56,640 nt of DNA from Mikrocytos mackini (GCA_030180075.1 JASNJN010000116.1:1-56640), one strand, 5' to 3'. Shown: positions 24,993 through 34,994, counted from the first letter of the stretch. The notes: generated by a model not told the origin, from the letters alone. Program-made: numbers and translations.

Positions 24993-25532
24993 TTTTAGAC
25001 GGATGGAATTATGTTATGGCCTATGCCTTACTTAAACGGTATACTCCATATATAACACCTAAGTAAATAAAAGTCTAAACAAACAGAAACTTCAAAATAA
25101 TTAGATTAAAACTTGTTACAAAATTTTCAACTGAAACATTTCAATAATATTAGAGATTTTTTGAGTGTACTTTTGACTTTATATAAATAGTGTCCATATT
25201 AATTTATAATTAACTAATCTTCTACACACTTCAATTTTGTATTTTTCTATTATTCTTTTATCATGAGAATATCTTTATTGTTTTTTAATTAATAGACTTT
25301 ATATTCCTACAACAAAGCTTGTTCTTGTTCTTCTTCAAATCATCTTTTTGTTTGGGTTTCACGTCTTCTGTATCACATAAATCGTTGTTATTAATTGTGT
25401 TTAATACTTATCTAAACAATAAAGTTGTAAAAGCTTCTCTCCACTCCATTCTTGGTTTGATTTATTTGATATCATATAGTCTCTGGCTAATAAATAATTC
25501 TATTATACGACTTGCAGTTGTTATAGTTCATC

Positions 25533-26064
25533 TTACATAGTTCCTAAAGTCATGTTCTCTTTAAGTCTGTTAAGTGCATCTTTTACATTTCGTAAGTTAA
25601 ATTTAGAAGAACATTCTTTGCACACACCTCTCTTATTATTGGACTGTTTGCTATCATTTGTACTGTAGTATTTGTAACATCTTTTAATACACTTTTGCAA
25701 ACATGAAAATCCTTCATCGATAATGGCATACTTGACAGTTCTTATATTCCTCGGGAGTTTGCTATTCATTATCTTACATGATGGGAGTTTGTTCTTTACT
25801 ATTTCTCCTTTGCTCATCTTCTTATAAAGAAATTTCAGTGAAAATTGAACATCCTGTATTACTCACACCCCTTTGTCTGTTCGTCCAATGAATTGTATAT
25901 GTATCTCTGAGAACTCTCCGTTGGTATTTGTTTTGTATTTATCATAGCATCTGTTATTTCTTCAAAATAGTGTCTGTTTTGTTGTCTTGGTATGCCAAAC
26001 CATGAAAATCTGTTCCGTTGTAGGCAAACTCGACCAGTATCTTCTGTTTGTTTTCTTCTGTCAT
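25533..26064 (-). pseudogene. tRNA pseudouridine synthase remnant, Pus3/Deg1-like
   Basis: TruA-family enzymes convert uridine to pseudouridine in tRNA; Pus3 acts at positions 38/39. From the ATG at 26064 the first frame reads ILVEFAYNGTDFHGLAYQDN, the family N-terminal motif, and stops at 25954. Another frame carries IQFIGRTDKGV, the catalytic Asp motif. A third continues SNTGCSIFTEISL. A fourth (25817-25533) gives IMNSKLPRNIRTV and FSCLQKCIKRCYKYYS, matching the LN..LP.DI and F.aR..c..R.Y.Y motifs. An ITTASRIIELF-like piece continues to about 25480. At least three frame changes occur, one in a GGGG run just at the catalytic motif. It starts 146 bp from SDO1 in a divergent arrangement. It is best read as a dead host gene or a duplicate; sequencing error is the alternative. 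Confidence 0.75.
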
Positions 26065-26149
26065 TTATATTGTAAGTGTTAACTAGTTTATCCTTTTCTA
26101 TTACTCTTGTTGTATAAGTTCCCTTGTAGTTGTCGGGAATCTTTCTTTT

Positions 26150-26175
26150 ATTTTAAATTTTTATTTTTCAAAAAG
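26150..26175. promoter_or_regulatory. Shared AAATTT-type region of the divergent Pus3-like/SDO1 pair
   Basis: The 145-bp gap between the two start codons contains TTTTAAATTTTTATTTTTCA at about 26151-26170 and AAATTTC at about 26177. It is the only A/T tract of this kind between the genes and may serve both. Confidence 0.45.
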
Positions 26176-26209
26176 AAATTTCATCTACACAGTGAACACA
26201 GCACATAAC

Positions 26210-26971
26210 ATGGGAGATAAACAAACACCGAACTATCAGGTTATTAGATACAAACAAGGGAGCAAGAAATTCGAACTCATGTTGAAGCAGGGGGTGTATT
26301 CCCAGTACTTGGAAGGAAAAGCCAATGCAAACAAAATACTAATCACTGACGACATTTTTGAAGACATCAATAAAGGAAATCGGGCATCAACTAAACTTGT
26401 TCTGGACACATTCAAGGTCAAGACTGAAAAGGAAGCAGTTGAATTCATATTGAAGAACGGAACATACTCATACAGCACTATTGAAAAGCAGAATATGGTC
26501 AAAGAAAAGACAACAAAGATAATAAGTGAGATACATTCTAATTACATCAATGTAGTCACTAGTATGCCTGTAAGTATTCCACTTGTAACGAATTCAATGA
26601 AATCAGTAGGAGCTAAAGTTGATCCCTTCGAACCAGTAGACAAACAACTAGAGAAAGTAGTGAAGGCATTAGGTAAAGAACTACAATTAAAGAAGTCTAA
26701 ATTGGATTACTATATTAAAGCTTCAATATCTCTTGCTGGAAGTTTAGTAACAGTATGTAAGAAGATGGGAGAGATTGAGGACGAAAACCATGGAGGAGAA
26801 TACATAGAAATAAAAGGAAATGTAAAAGCACATGAGCTGGAGCCATTTACAGCGGCATTAAATAGAGCAACAAAGAACGAGAGTTTTGAATTGAAGTTCC
26901 CAGGCAGAGTTGAGAAAGTTGAAGAAGAAAAGGGGAAAGGAAAGAACAAAAAGAAAAACAGAAAGAAATGA
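26210..26971 (+). CDS. SDO1: Ribosome maturation protein SBDS/Sdo1
   Basis: SBDS works with the GTPase Efl1 to release eIF6 from late 60S subunits, so that they can join 40S. The 253-residue product shows the N-terminal FYSH domain (residues about 8-95: YKQGSKKFELML, ILITDDIFEDINKGN, KEAVEFILKNGTYSYS), the linker with a KQNMVKEKTTKII helix, the conserved SMKSVGAKVDPFEPVDKQLE segment near residues 132-152, and a domain III stretch. It ends in a lysine-rich tail (KGKGKNKKKNRKK). The length is close to that of other SBDS proteins. The ATG at 26210 is chosen because the further in-frame codon upstream (26192) is GTG. The gene is intact, diverges from the Pus3-like remnant and converges on the next gene with only 31 bp between stop codons. 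Confidence 0.85.
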   Translation: MGDKQTPNYQVIRYKQGSKKFELMLKQGVYSQYLEGKANANKILITDDIFEDINKGNRASTKLVLDTFKVKTEKEAVEFILKNGTYSYSTIEKQNMVKEKTTKIISEIHSNYINVVTSMPVSIPLVTNSMKSVGAKVDPFEPVDKQLEKVVKALGKELQLKKSKLDYYIKASISLAGSLVTVCKKMGEIEDENHGGEYIEIKGNVKAHELEPFTAALNRATKNESFELKFPGRVEKVEEEKGKGKNKKKNRKK

Positions 26972-27002
26972 ATGATTGATATTTAATTGTTTTATTTAAC
27001 GT

Positions 27003-29006
27003 TTATTTAATTATGCTTTGGAATTGTTCTTTTCTTATTAACTCATATATCTCATTCAAAATATTTCCTTCTATGTTTTCCTTGTTATCATCCAGAAGTT
27101 TGGTCAGTTCAATTACACCCTGCTTCTTTTCTATGGTAAGAGCGTTTCTCATGGCAATTATTTCCTGTATATTGTTCTTTATACTTTCCACAACAGCGTA
27201 GTGGTTGTTATCTATAGGATCGTTGAAACTTTTGACGAAGTATCTTACAGTGTTTTCAAAGAATATTTGGTCCCACTTCTCATAGTATTTGAACATGTAA
27301 ATTAGACACGCTTCGGAAATGAATGTGCTTATTATACGGAGGCTATAGTTAATCTCCTCGCTCAGTTTATTAGAAACGGCGTAAATTTTGTCTATTGTAG
27401 ATTGAATTTCTTTGTTTTCGTCTATTTTCTGGTTCTTAAGATAAAAATTGAATGCTGCGAGTATTTTCCCTATCAATAGCGCGGAAACCCTTCTGTTTTC
27501 CCAAGCGGTATCCTTCAGAAGTAAAATTGTTATGTCTACACACAATGAAGATAGTGCCATGAGAGTCGGGTACTTGTTACAATTTTCGAACAATTCACGG
27601 GACAGTATTATCTGTCGGTCGAATAAGAAGTTCATTAAGTCAATTAGTGCTCTTCTGATGTTCCAATTTTTATTCGAAATCGAAATTTGCAGAAACTTTA
27701 CTAACACTTTGTACTCCTTCTCATCTGTTTCGTGTAAGAAAGATTCAAAATCATTAAGGCCAGTTTCGCAGATACTGTCTATAAAAGTTAGCCAGAGAGA
27801 AGTGCTTTTTACAGTGACCATACTGCGCGCTTTTTCGGTTAATGTGTTATCTTTACTATCCTCACAAATTTCGCTTAGTTTGTTAATGAGAGGATATATC
27901 CTTGTTGCATCTTTGTTGTCTAACAGGGATTTTATCAGCTCAGTAAACGGAGATATCAGTGCTGGGTCAACGAATTTATCGCCATTCAGACAAAGTAGTA
28001 ATTCTTCGTAGTAATCTGGGTCTCTTTTAATTTTGAACGGATGTATTTTAGAATATGCGGATAACAACTCTGCCACCACTCGCTCATCCTCCTCTTCTTT
28101 CAAAATAAGTAGCAGAGAATCAAGACATACCTTCTCCATGGCCGCATTGTTGACGGCAGCCGCGACTAACTCCGGGGAAAATTGAACAAACTTGTACCTG
28201 ATTCTCCAATCAACATGTGACACGGCTTTTTGTATGGCATTAGACAATTCTATACAGTGTGAAGAAATTGTCTGGTTCCGAATGAACTCCTTCACTATAT
28301 CCAGGTATATGCTTGGGAATGAGATGGATGATGAATTGTCAATTAATTCCAAGAACCTGTGTACCAATGCAACCTGTTTGCCGAGAACTTCCTCGTTGTC
28401 ACAGTTTATGGAAGAAACGATCTCGGGCAGCGCTTTGAAAACCTCATTCCGGATTACTATTTCTTTAGCTCCCGCCATTTCGAATAGGCGTTCCATAATC
28501 TCTAGCTGTTCAGCTGGTCGCTCGGAGTTCTTGAAAAACCCTACATTTATTGCAACCTCTAATAAATTAGACTGTGTCTTGTTCTTTGCAAGTTTTTCTT
28601 CTATTTTAGCAAGCTCCCTTTCTAAACGCTTCTTGTCGAACAGAGAGAGAACAGATATAAGGGATTTTATGGCATTTTTGCGGACCTCCAAGAAATCAGA
28701 AGTTATAAGGATGAGGAGGCAGTCAAAAAGCTCTTCTTTCGATTTGTCGGTAACAAGAGTCTTCAATATGGTATAGTCTAGGTACAAAGATAAAAAGTTG
28801 TAGAATGTGTTGAATTTGGGTATACTGTTGTTAGGAAGTGTGGATGTCAAAAATTTGTGAATTGACGGGATGACTTCGTTTGATATCTCCTCCGGGGATA
28901 GTAGTGACGTTGTTTCAGGCATGACCTCTATCAACTTGCTGATTAAAAGCGGATCTAATAGTTCTAGCGACTGTAGAATGAAATGCTTCAAGTCTTCTGG
29001 TTTCAT
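27003..29006 (-). CDS. TPD3: HEAT-repeat protein, PP2A scaffold (A/PR65) subunit-like
   Basis: This 667-residue, intact, mostly helical protein is built from tandem HEAT-like helices. Characteristic repeat pieces include DFLEVRKNAIKSLISVL (about residue 105), KEIVIRNEVFKALPEIV (about 180), DWRIRYKFVQFSPELVAAA (about 265), NWNIRRALIDLMNFLF (about 450) and AWENRRVSALLIGKI (about 500). Spacing and the W-x-x-R-x pattern match the A subunit of protein phosphatase 2A, which holds the catalytic and B subunits together. The usual length is about 580-635 residues, so this one is somewhat long. No signal peptide or membrane segment is visible. It diverges from the acyltransferase across a 73-bp gap. 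The family (HEAT) is secure. The PP2A-A assignment is likely but not certain, and another HEAT scaffold is the alternative. Confidence 0.65.
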   Translation of the reverse strand: MKPEDLKHFILQSLELLDPLLISKLIEVMPETTSLLSPEEISNEVIPSIHKFLTSTLPNNSIPKFNTFYNFLSLYLDYTILKTLVTDKSKEELFDCLLILITSDFLEVRKNAIKSLISVLSLFDKKRLERELAKIEEKLAKNKTQSNLLEVAINVGFFKNSERPAEQLEIMERLFEMAGAKEIVIRNEVFKALPEIVSSINCDNEEVLGKQVALVHRFLELIDNSSSISFPSIYLDIVKEFIRNQTISSHCIELSNAIQKAVSHVDWRIRYKFVQFSPELVAAAVNNAAMEKVCLDSLLLILKEEEDERVVAELLSAYSKIHPFKIKRDPDYYEELLLCLNGDKFVDPALISPFTELIKSLLDNKDATRIYPLINKLSEICEDSKDNTLTEKARSMVTVKSTSLWLTFIDSICETGLNDFESFLHETDEKEYKVLVKFLQISISNKNWNIRRALIDLMNFLFDRQIILSRELFENCNKYPTLMALSSLCVDITILLLKDTAWENRRVSALLIGKILAAFNFYLKNQKIDENKEIQSTIDKIYAVSNKLSEEINYSLRIISTFISEACLIYMFKYYEKWDQIFFENTVRYFVKSFNDPIDNNHYAVVESIKNNIQEIIAMRNALTIEKKQGVIELTKLLDDNKENIEGNILNEIYELIRKEQFQSIIK

Positions 29007-29079
29007 AGAAATAAATTTTTATTTTATAAATTTCAAACGGACGATATACAATCGTGTCGGAATACCTACATACAACTAC
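29007..29079. promoter_or_regulatory. 73-bp divergent promoter region
   Basis: This tiny interval carries AAATTTTTATTTTATAAATTTC (only its first 20 bases are needed: AAATTTTTATTTTATAAATT), a double AAATTT-type motif readable on both strands. It separates the PP2A-A-like start (29006, minus) from the acyltransferase start (29080, plus), and probably drives both. Confidence 0.55.
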
Positions 29080-30348
29080 ATGTTCGCCAGAAAATTGGGA
29101 ATGAGGCCCTCCAAGGATATGTCGCCGTTCGACAGAATGGAAAAGATTCTGCCTAAGATTACTCTTTTACAAGTCTATGACGTCTTCCTTCGGATTCTAC
29201 TTACAGTCACTTCTCTACTATGCATTCTATTGATACACATATTTATTTATATACCACACAGTTCGAACAATTTCATTTACGAAGTGTATATCAGGTATCC
29301 CATGGAAGTAATAGGGTTTTTATTTGCGAAGAGCTTCAACGTAACACGAATAATGTACCCTTCACACAGTAAGAAAAATAAATTTAAACCAGGCTACATT
29401 TCTATATCAAATCATGGCTCGTTCTTGGACAGCGCTATTTTCGTTACTATTCTACGAAATCGAGCAGTTGGTAAATACATCCCTCATTATGCGATCGGAT
29501 TTCGCTCCGCACAAGTCATACTGAAATGTGTAATGGTTAAGAGAGATAATAAAGCATCAAGGGGAAACGCATTAAACACAATTCAAGAGTACATAGAAGC
29601 TTCGAAAAGAAAGAAGTCGCCTGACAATTTCCATTTCTTTGTAGATGGTGCGACTATGCCGGTTGTCCCATCTAACTTAACTTCTTTCACATGGTCGCTT
29701 GGCGCATTTCGGCAAAAAACGCCTATTGATGCGTACTATATTTCATATAAAACCCCTGGGAACCATTTCAATTGCAACTATATAAACCCAGCAAACCTTC
29801 ACGATATATTCTTTACTTATTTTGTTCCAAAGGAGTATAAGATTCAGTACATAAAGAGGTACTACCCACAAAAAACTGAGACGGAGGAGGACATAGTAAA
29901 ATGGGCCAATGATGTAAGAAAAGACTACAGCAAAGAGAGATCTCTTAGGATGTCAGAATATAGCTTCTTCGATAAGTTTATTTTGAAAAGAGCTATTGAT
30001 CACAGAGACAATACAATTTTATTCAAAGAATACGTGCCTTGGTGTGTAATAAAGAAGTATTTCAAAGGAGCCAATATCCGCGATGTACTTTCGCTCGTTA
30101 GCTTTATATCCCAAACAACAAAGAAACGATGTAATAGAAAATTGATCAAAATAAAAACTTATTCTGAATTCGGTAGATATGTATTTGCCAAGATACAAAC
30201 AAAAGACAAAGAAGATATTTTAGAAATAAATACACACAAAGTAATTAACGAGAAAGACAAATATGAACAAAAAGGAAATGTCAGTGTTGTCTCTCAGAAT
30301 GGACGGAAATTTAATATAGACACTATTGATTTACTTGTGGCATATATT
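29080..30348 (+). CDS. LPLAT-family membrane acyltransferase (1-acylglycerol-phosphate acyltransferase-like), runs into a gap
   Basis: The protein transfers an acyl chain to a lysophospholipid at an internal membrane. One strong membrane segment is seen at residues 36-58. Motif I is NHGSFLD (N111, H112, D117), holding the catalytic His and Asp. A motif II-like VKRDN lies at 153-157, and motif III reads VDGAT at 188-192 where most relatives have EGT, a notable substitution. A basic, lysine-rich C-terminal region follows, with about 230 residues beyond the core. The ATG at 29080 follows the divergent promoter directly; a second ATG lies at 29101. The C-terminus is unknown because six N occur at 30349-30354 and the frame closes just after them. 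The substrate (lysophosphatidate or another lysolipid) cannot be told from sequence. Confidence 0.75.
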
Positions 30349-30354
30349 NNNNNN
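30349..30354. other. Assembly gap or junction (six N)
   Basis: Six undetermined bases interrupt the acyltransferase. The sequence after them is coding in a different frame with a different, acidic Asn-rich composition. The run may hide a longer gap or a misjoin. Confidence 0.9.
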
Positions 30355-30356
30355 AC

Positions 30357-30701
30357 GAAGAAACTGTAGAAGAAAATCGTGACTTGTATCATGAATATTC
30401 TGGACAAGATGCAACCAATTATGATCATGATAAACATGAGTTCGGTGGCCTTGATTTTTTTCCAGAGAATAGCACTAATTTGAATGAGATAAATTTTAAT
30501 GATACTAATCAATGCCATGAGTTTTATCAGGATAGTATGGCATGGACTAATGATCAGTATATGGCGGAGAACGAAAATTTTGATGAGACGGGTACTACAA
30601 ACCTAAGAAATAATAATAAAATAACAAAAAATATAGACAAAGAAAGTAATAATAACAAGGCACAATCTTTAAAAAATCCAAGACTACCTGGAATACACTA
30701 A
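30357..30701 (+). CDS. Partial acidic, Asn-rich protein, unidentified
   Basis: An open frame enters from the gap and ends at 30701, giving about 114 residues rich in Asn, Asp and Glu (pieces such as DHDKHEFGGLDFFPEN and NNNKITKNIDKES). I do not recognise a family. Coding-like sequence with a Lys-rich, Leu-rich character (ELGGVLIDLKIAKFGLGEKF) continues in another frame to about 30847, so the annotated end may not be the true one. Its start is lost in the gap. It could be the C-terminal part of a host gene or a transposon fragment. Confidence 0.4.
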   Translation, partial: EETVEENRDLYHEYSGQDATNYDHDKHEFGGLDFFPENSTNLNEINFNDTNQCHEFYQDSMAWTNDQYMAENENFDETGTTNLRNNNKITKNIDKESNNNKAQSLKNPRLPGIH

Positions 30702-30847
30702 AAATTCTATGTAAAGAACTTGGCGGTGTCTTAATTGATTTAAAAATTGCAAAATTTGGACTAGGTGAAAAATTTCTTAAGAAAATTATGCAGGATGCCC
30801 AACATGATATTAAAAAACTTTTAAAATGTAAATGTAATTTTTTTTAA

Positions 30848-31636
30848 AAGTTCAGGAACACAATTTAATTATTTATTATAATTACTCATGTGACCCCATC
30901 TCACCGTCTTGTCCCAATTTAAAATAATTAATATTAAACTAATTATGTATTTTATATATAGAACATTCCTATATAAGGAGTTTAAATGAGGCTTATTTAT
31001 TTGACAGGATAGGTCACTAAATGGCTACATGCCTTTAATACTCCTAATTAAAAACGGTTAAGATAACCTTTAATTTATATAGTCCTGTAAACCTATGTCT
31101 GATTGTATCAGATTAGCGGTTTATTTTCGAAACTCTTCTTAAACCCCTCCTTGTTTCAATTATAAGGGTGCCATAAATGGTTGTTATCTACCAAGGCCTT
31201 TTAAGGTTTAAGTAAGCAAATGCCATGTTCCATTTGTACCTTTTGTAACTTGTGCCCCTTTATAGGTGGTGGGGCTTTGTTACGACTCGTGTACGGAACA
31301 TGCCATTTTTTGGAAAGTTAACTTTCCAATTTCAGGATTTACCTGGGAAACGCTTGATGCTGTCCAATTAATTTGGATAATAAGCATACGCGTATTAATA
31401 TTCTTTTAAGGCATGTTTTGTCATTATTAAAGCTTGGCTTTCTTGGAAAGCCTTTAAATGCTTTTCGGACCAACTCACTGTTTCAAAAATAACAGTGTTT
31501 CAAAAATAAACAGTGTTTCAAAAATAGACTCACCTGTATTTGTGATGTTCAGTCTATATAAAAACATAACATGTTTAACAAAATTAACCACTTGTTGTGA
31601 TTTGACAGTTTTTGAAATTTGAATACATTCCACTCA
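30848..31636. other. Non-coding stretch with small repeats
   Basis: No gene is supported. It holds a perfect 18-bp palindrome TGGAAAGTTAACTTTCCA (31311-31328) and three copies of a CAGTGTTTCAAAAATA unit (31477-31527). Confidence 0.6.
31477..31527. repeat. Three tandem copies of a 16-18-bp unit
   Basis: The unit CAGTGTTTCAAAAATAA is repeated three times; the first copy reads CACTG instead of CAGTG. Confidence 0.8.
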
Positions 31637-31855
31637 GCCCTTTCGTATAATGGTCATAGACCCTCGCGTTTTAGCGTTTACGGGCTGATAGTAGTTATGC
31701 CCTCCTGGATTCGTGGAGCCGTTGGACCCCTGTTTTCCAGGCTACTACGATTCGACCGAGTTCGAACCTGCATCAGCCGGTCTAGGCCTTTCGCCCGACA
31801 TTGACCCTAGCCCCTTTACGGCGGCAATAAATCGCCACCCCACTAGGGTTTAAAA
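31637..31855. other. GC-rich island, unidentified
   Basis: About 220 bases near 50 percent GC stand out from AT-rich flanks. It contains TCGTATAATGG followed about 115 bases later by AGTTCGAACCT, which resemble Pol III A and B boxes. The spacing is too long for a tRNA and no cloverleaf forms, so a SINE-like or structural RNA origin is only a possibility. A short open frame (31619-31804) has no family resemblance. Confidence 0.35.
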
Positions 31856-33158
31856 TGACGGGTCACGGGTAATTGCATTAATCAACCAATATACAAAACA
31901 ACAACGCATAAACTTCTGCCAAAATGATAGTACGTGCGTTTTAACATTACTGTATATTTTCTATTAATTTCTATAAAAATTAATAAAAAATTTCATAATA
32001 TTTCGACATTTTTAATTTTTTCAAAAAAACCATTTTCCATTACCCGGGTAATGGGTAATTGATTATTAAGCTGTGCGTGGCGGTATTTCATCAAACAAAA
32101 GTACGCAAATTAATATTTAGAAAAAATTGATGTTGTTATAAAAATTTCAAATTTTTTAATGATAATAAACCTATATAAAAATACATTTTAAATTTGTCGC
32201 TACCCGACCATTTTAAACCCTACACCCCACATTTTCTTCCGATTCCCACACTTTCTTCCAATTCCCACACTCAGATCAATTTTATCATGATATTTACCAG
32301 AAATACGGAAAATAATGCCATCTCACGGCTATATACTTACATTAGCCCCCTATTGTGCATATTTAACATTTTCGGTGAGTACTCTAGCATAGGTTTTTGA
32401 AAAAATTAAAAATGGTTTTTTGGTTTTTTTCCGAGCCTAACGAACAACAAAATACTCCGAATATTGGCCAATTATTACATACTATCTGTTTAATGAATAA
32501 ATATAAGCATATTTACATGGTTGAATAACCGACTACGTACGCACATTACAATGACTTTTAAGTTGATTTTTATCACTAAATATGGCACGTGGGAATAAAT
32601 TATATTAAATTTTAAAGATAATTTTTGAAAATTATTACAAATATATTAGGTTATGAAAGCTAGGAAGTCGATTTTACACAATAATATGCATTAATTTCCT
32701 GAAATTTTAAAAATTTAAAAATTGGAAAATTGCTCGTAATATCCAAGAATATAGCGTGGATTTTCATATTAACCAGTCTAAATAGTCTCAGTCTCTGAGA
32801 AATATCGTCATACATCGGTTAGGAAGTGTGAACGCCATAAAATCACAGCAATCATGCTAAAATGGACGATCGTGGGGTATGGAAGATAGTGTGGGAATCG
32901 GAAGATAGTGTGGGAATTGGAAGAAAGTGTGGGAAATGGAAGAAAGTGTGGGAAACAAGATTCCAGCCCTTTATGGCGGGGCTGTCCGGTGTGACGGTAT
33001 TTTAACCTTTCGGTTTTTTGGAAATTTAAAATTTCCACATTCTTCATCACCTATATATAATATATATGAAGGCGTTTAAAATCAAAATGCAGCATTTAAC
33101 CCAAAATAAAACTTTTATAAAGCATGCCTTATATATTCATCGAATATTTTCCTTATTA
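31856..33158. repeat. Non-coding stretch with inverted 20-bp repeat clusters
   Basis: About 2.5 copies of a CCCACACTTTCTTCCAATTC unit lie at 32226-32276, and about four reverse-complement copies lie at 32880-32956. The two clusters face each other across roughly 600 bases, as in MITEs with subterminal repeats. Terminal repeats and target duplications were not found. No gene is supported. Confidence 0.5.
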
Positions 33159-33442
33159 CAGTCAACTTTACTTATAACAAAAAACATCGTTATATCCGAT
33201 CAAAATGCCTTTGTGACAAATTAAGAGGTTGGTTAGGGAAAGTTCTAATACCAGCCAAGAATATATATGGATAGTATGTATTTTCATAATTTTATATTTG
33301 GGAATATTTCAAAGATCGCACAATTCAATTTAAAAATTCGCTAAAATATGACCACTCCATCATAAGCGATAATTTTTATCCAAACAAAATTATAAAGGAA
33401 TTTTGACCTTTTTGATGACTGTGTTATATCCAGAATTGACTG
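33159..33442. mobile_element. Short pogo-like MITE
   Basis: This 284-bp element starts CAGTCAACTTTACTTATAAC and ends with the imperfect reverse complement (CAGTCAATTCTGGATATAAC read from the right). TA flanks both sides (33157-33158 and 33443-33444). It encodes nothing and belongs to a different family from the 4.7-kb element. Confidence 0.65.
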
Positions 33443-33579
33443 TATATTATTTATGGTTATACACGGTTTTGCTGCATTTATATTTCCAAGCTATATTTAT
33501 CGTACAAAATTATTTTGTTTTTGTTTTGGCTTTATTTTTATTATTCGACAAAAATTATTTATTTATAACTTCTGCCTCA

Positions 33580-34200
33580 ATAGCTGGCCACTTCAGCCTT
33601 CCTCGGCTACTCCCGAATTCCTAGTGACCACTTAAGGCCAGGGGTTTACGCCATTTCTGTTCTCCGAAGCTTTCCAACAACTTGTTGTGCAAGGCTTTGG
33701 GAAGAACGTCTCTGGGACTATTCTCTTCGGGTACTTCGAGCAACTTCCACTTGTTCACCCCTTTGGGGTCCCTGCCTATGAACCAAGCATAGATCCTGGG
33801 CGAGCATTTAAGGCACACCCTTTTCCCACTCCTGGTTGTCGTCCAGCCTCGAAGAGACATAGTGACGTTCTTTCCCACCTTTCATGGTGTTCGAAATTCG
33901 CCGGTTAGCCCCCTATTAGGCGGTTTTCTCGGCTTGTGGCCAGCCAATTTTGAATTGAATCCGGCCCCCTCCTCTTTTTGTAAACCTTTCGGCTTCGCGT
34001 TTATAGCGTTAACGAGGGGACAAGTCCAGTTTGGACCCCTGTCTAGCTCTTTAGACTCCGCCGGGGCGGGGCAAGACTGGGATTTGGTTACATGCCGTTT
34101 TACAGGCAGAGAGGGTCTGGGCGACTTGTCATTCTAGTGGTCGTGACCTCGTCGCTTTCACATCCATGAATGGGACCTTGTGCGTTGCGCAGTGGGGGTA
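33580..34200. other. 620-bp GC-rich island, unidentified
   Basis: This block is about 50 percent GC with sharp edges to AT-rich DNA. Minus-strand frames (about 34130-33885 and 33878-33621) have a protein-like composition, with pieces such as KRVCLKCSPRIYAWFIG and VPEENSPRDVLPKALHN, but I recognise no family and the frame does not stay open throughout. No rRNA signature was seen. It could be a transferred fragment, part of an unfamiliar mobile element, or contamination. Confidence 0.4.
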
Positions 34201-34317
34201 CCATATTTTTTTGAAAAATTAAAATTTTTGGTGTTTTTGTTTAGGCTAAATTTATTAAAAATATTTCCTTTAGTTTTGAAGTTCAATTTAGTAAAGAAAA
34301 ATCCTACCAGTTAAAAC

Positions 34318-34854
34318 CATATATGGGCATTTTGCTAGCGAATGGCACCAATTAGCAAAAGAAAACGACTTTTTTTGCAAATGAAATCAGTTTTTTTTGC
34401 ATTTGCGAAAAATAAAAAAAATTCACAATTTTTTAAATTTGCTAATTTTTTTTTTGCAAAAATCTAAAAGATATAATTTTTTTAGCAAAATTTATGCGAA
34501 CAAAAATGCAAAAAAAACATATTCACACCCAAAATAACGTCAAAATCAGATGCAAATAACAAAATATATGCTTAAATACCGTGTTTTTATTTTTAGGTAC
34601 CGTCCCCAGATTCTGTGTTTTCTTGTAAAAAATAGAAAAATTGGTCTAGGTGGCAATTTACACATCCGAGAAAAAACACATGGGCCAAAATCGTAATTCA
34701 GCTCCAATGCGAAAAAATGTTTTCGCATTTCAAGTTTTTTTGCAATCTGCGAAAATGCTTTTTTGCGTCATCTAACTTTAGTTTGATTTGCGAAAAAACT
34801 TGTTGACCTTACTTTTTATTTAGACTTTTTGGCGTCAAAAAATGCCCATCTATG
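34318..34854. mobile_element. hAT-type MITE with CATA-ATGGGCATTTT ends
   Basis: This 537-bp element has inverted ends CATATATGGGCATTTT and CATAGATGGGCATTTT and an exact 8-bp target duplication GTTAAAAC (34310-34317 and 34855-34862). Its interior is crowded with TTTTGCAAA and TTTGCGAAAA words on both strands, which may be subterminal transposase-binding repeats. It has no coding capacity. Confidence 0.75.
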
Positions 34855-34994
34855 GTTAAAACTTGACATTACAAAATACAATAATTGTATATATTTTGCA
34901 AGTTGATTACACCAAAGTTTAATATATTATTAAATTTCACTCACATTTTTCACATTCATATACCAACCAACTTTTTATTTATTTATTCCCACAA

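Noticed and set aside
31637-31790. tRNA gene suggested by TCGTATAATGG and AGTTCGAACCT
   Set aside because: The boxes are about 115 bases apart and no cloverleaf can be drawn.
32808-33050. 80-codon minus-strand gene preceded by GGAAATTTAAAATTTCC
   Set aside because: The protein is mostly translated 20-bp DNA repeats (LPFPTLSSN-type), so the frame is a by-product of the repeat cluster.
33580-34200. rRNA fragment as explanation of the GC-rich island
   Set aside because: No universal SSU or LSU rRNA words were found on either strand.
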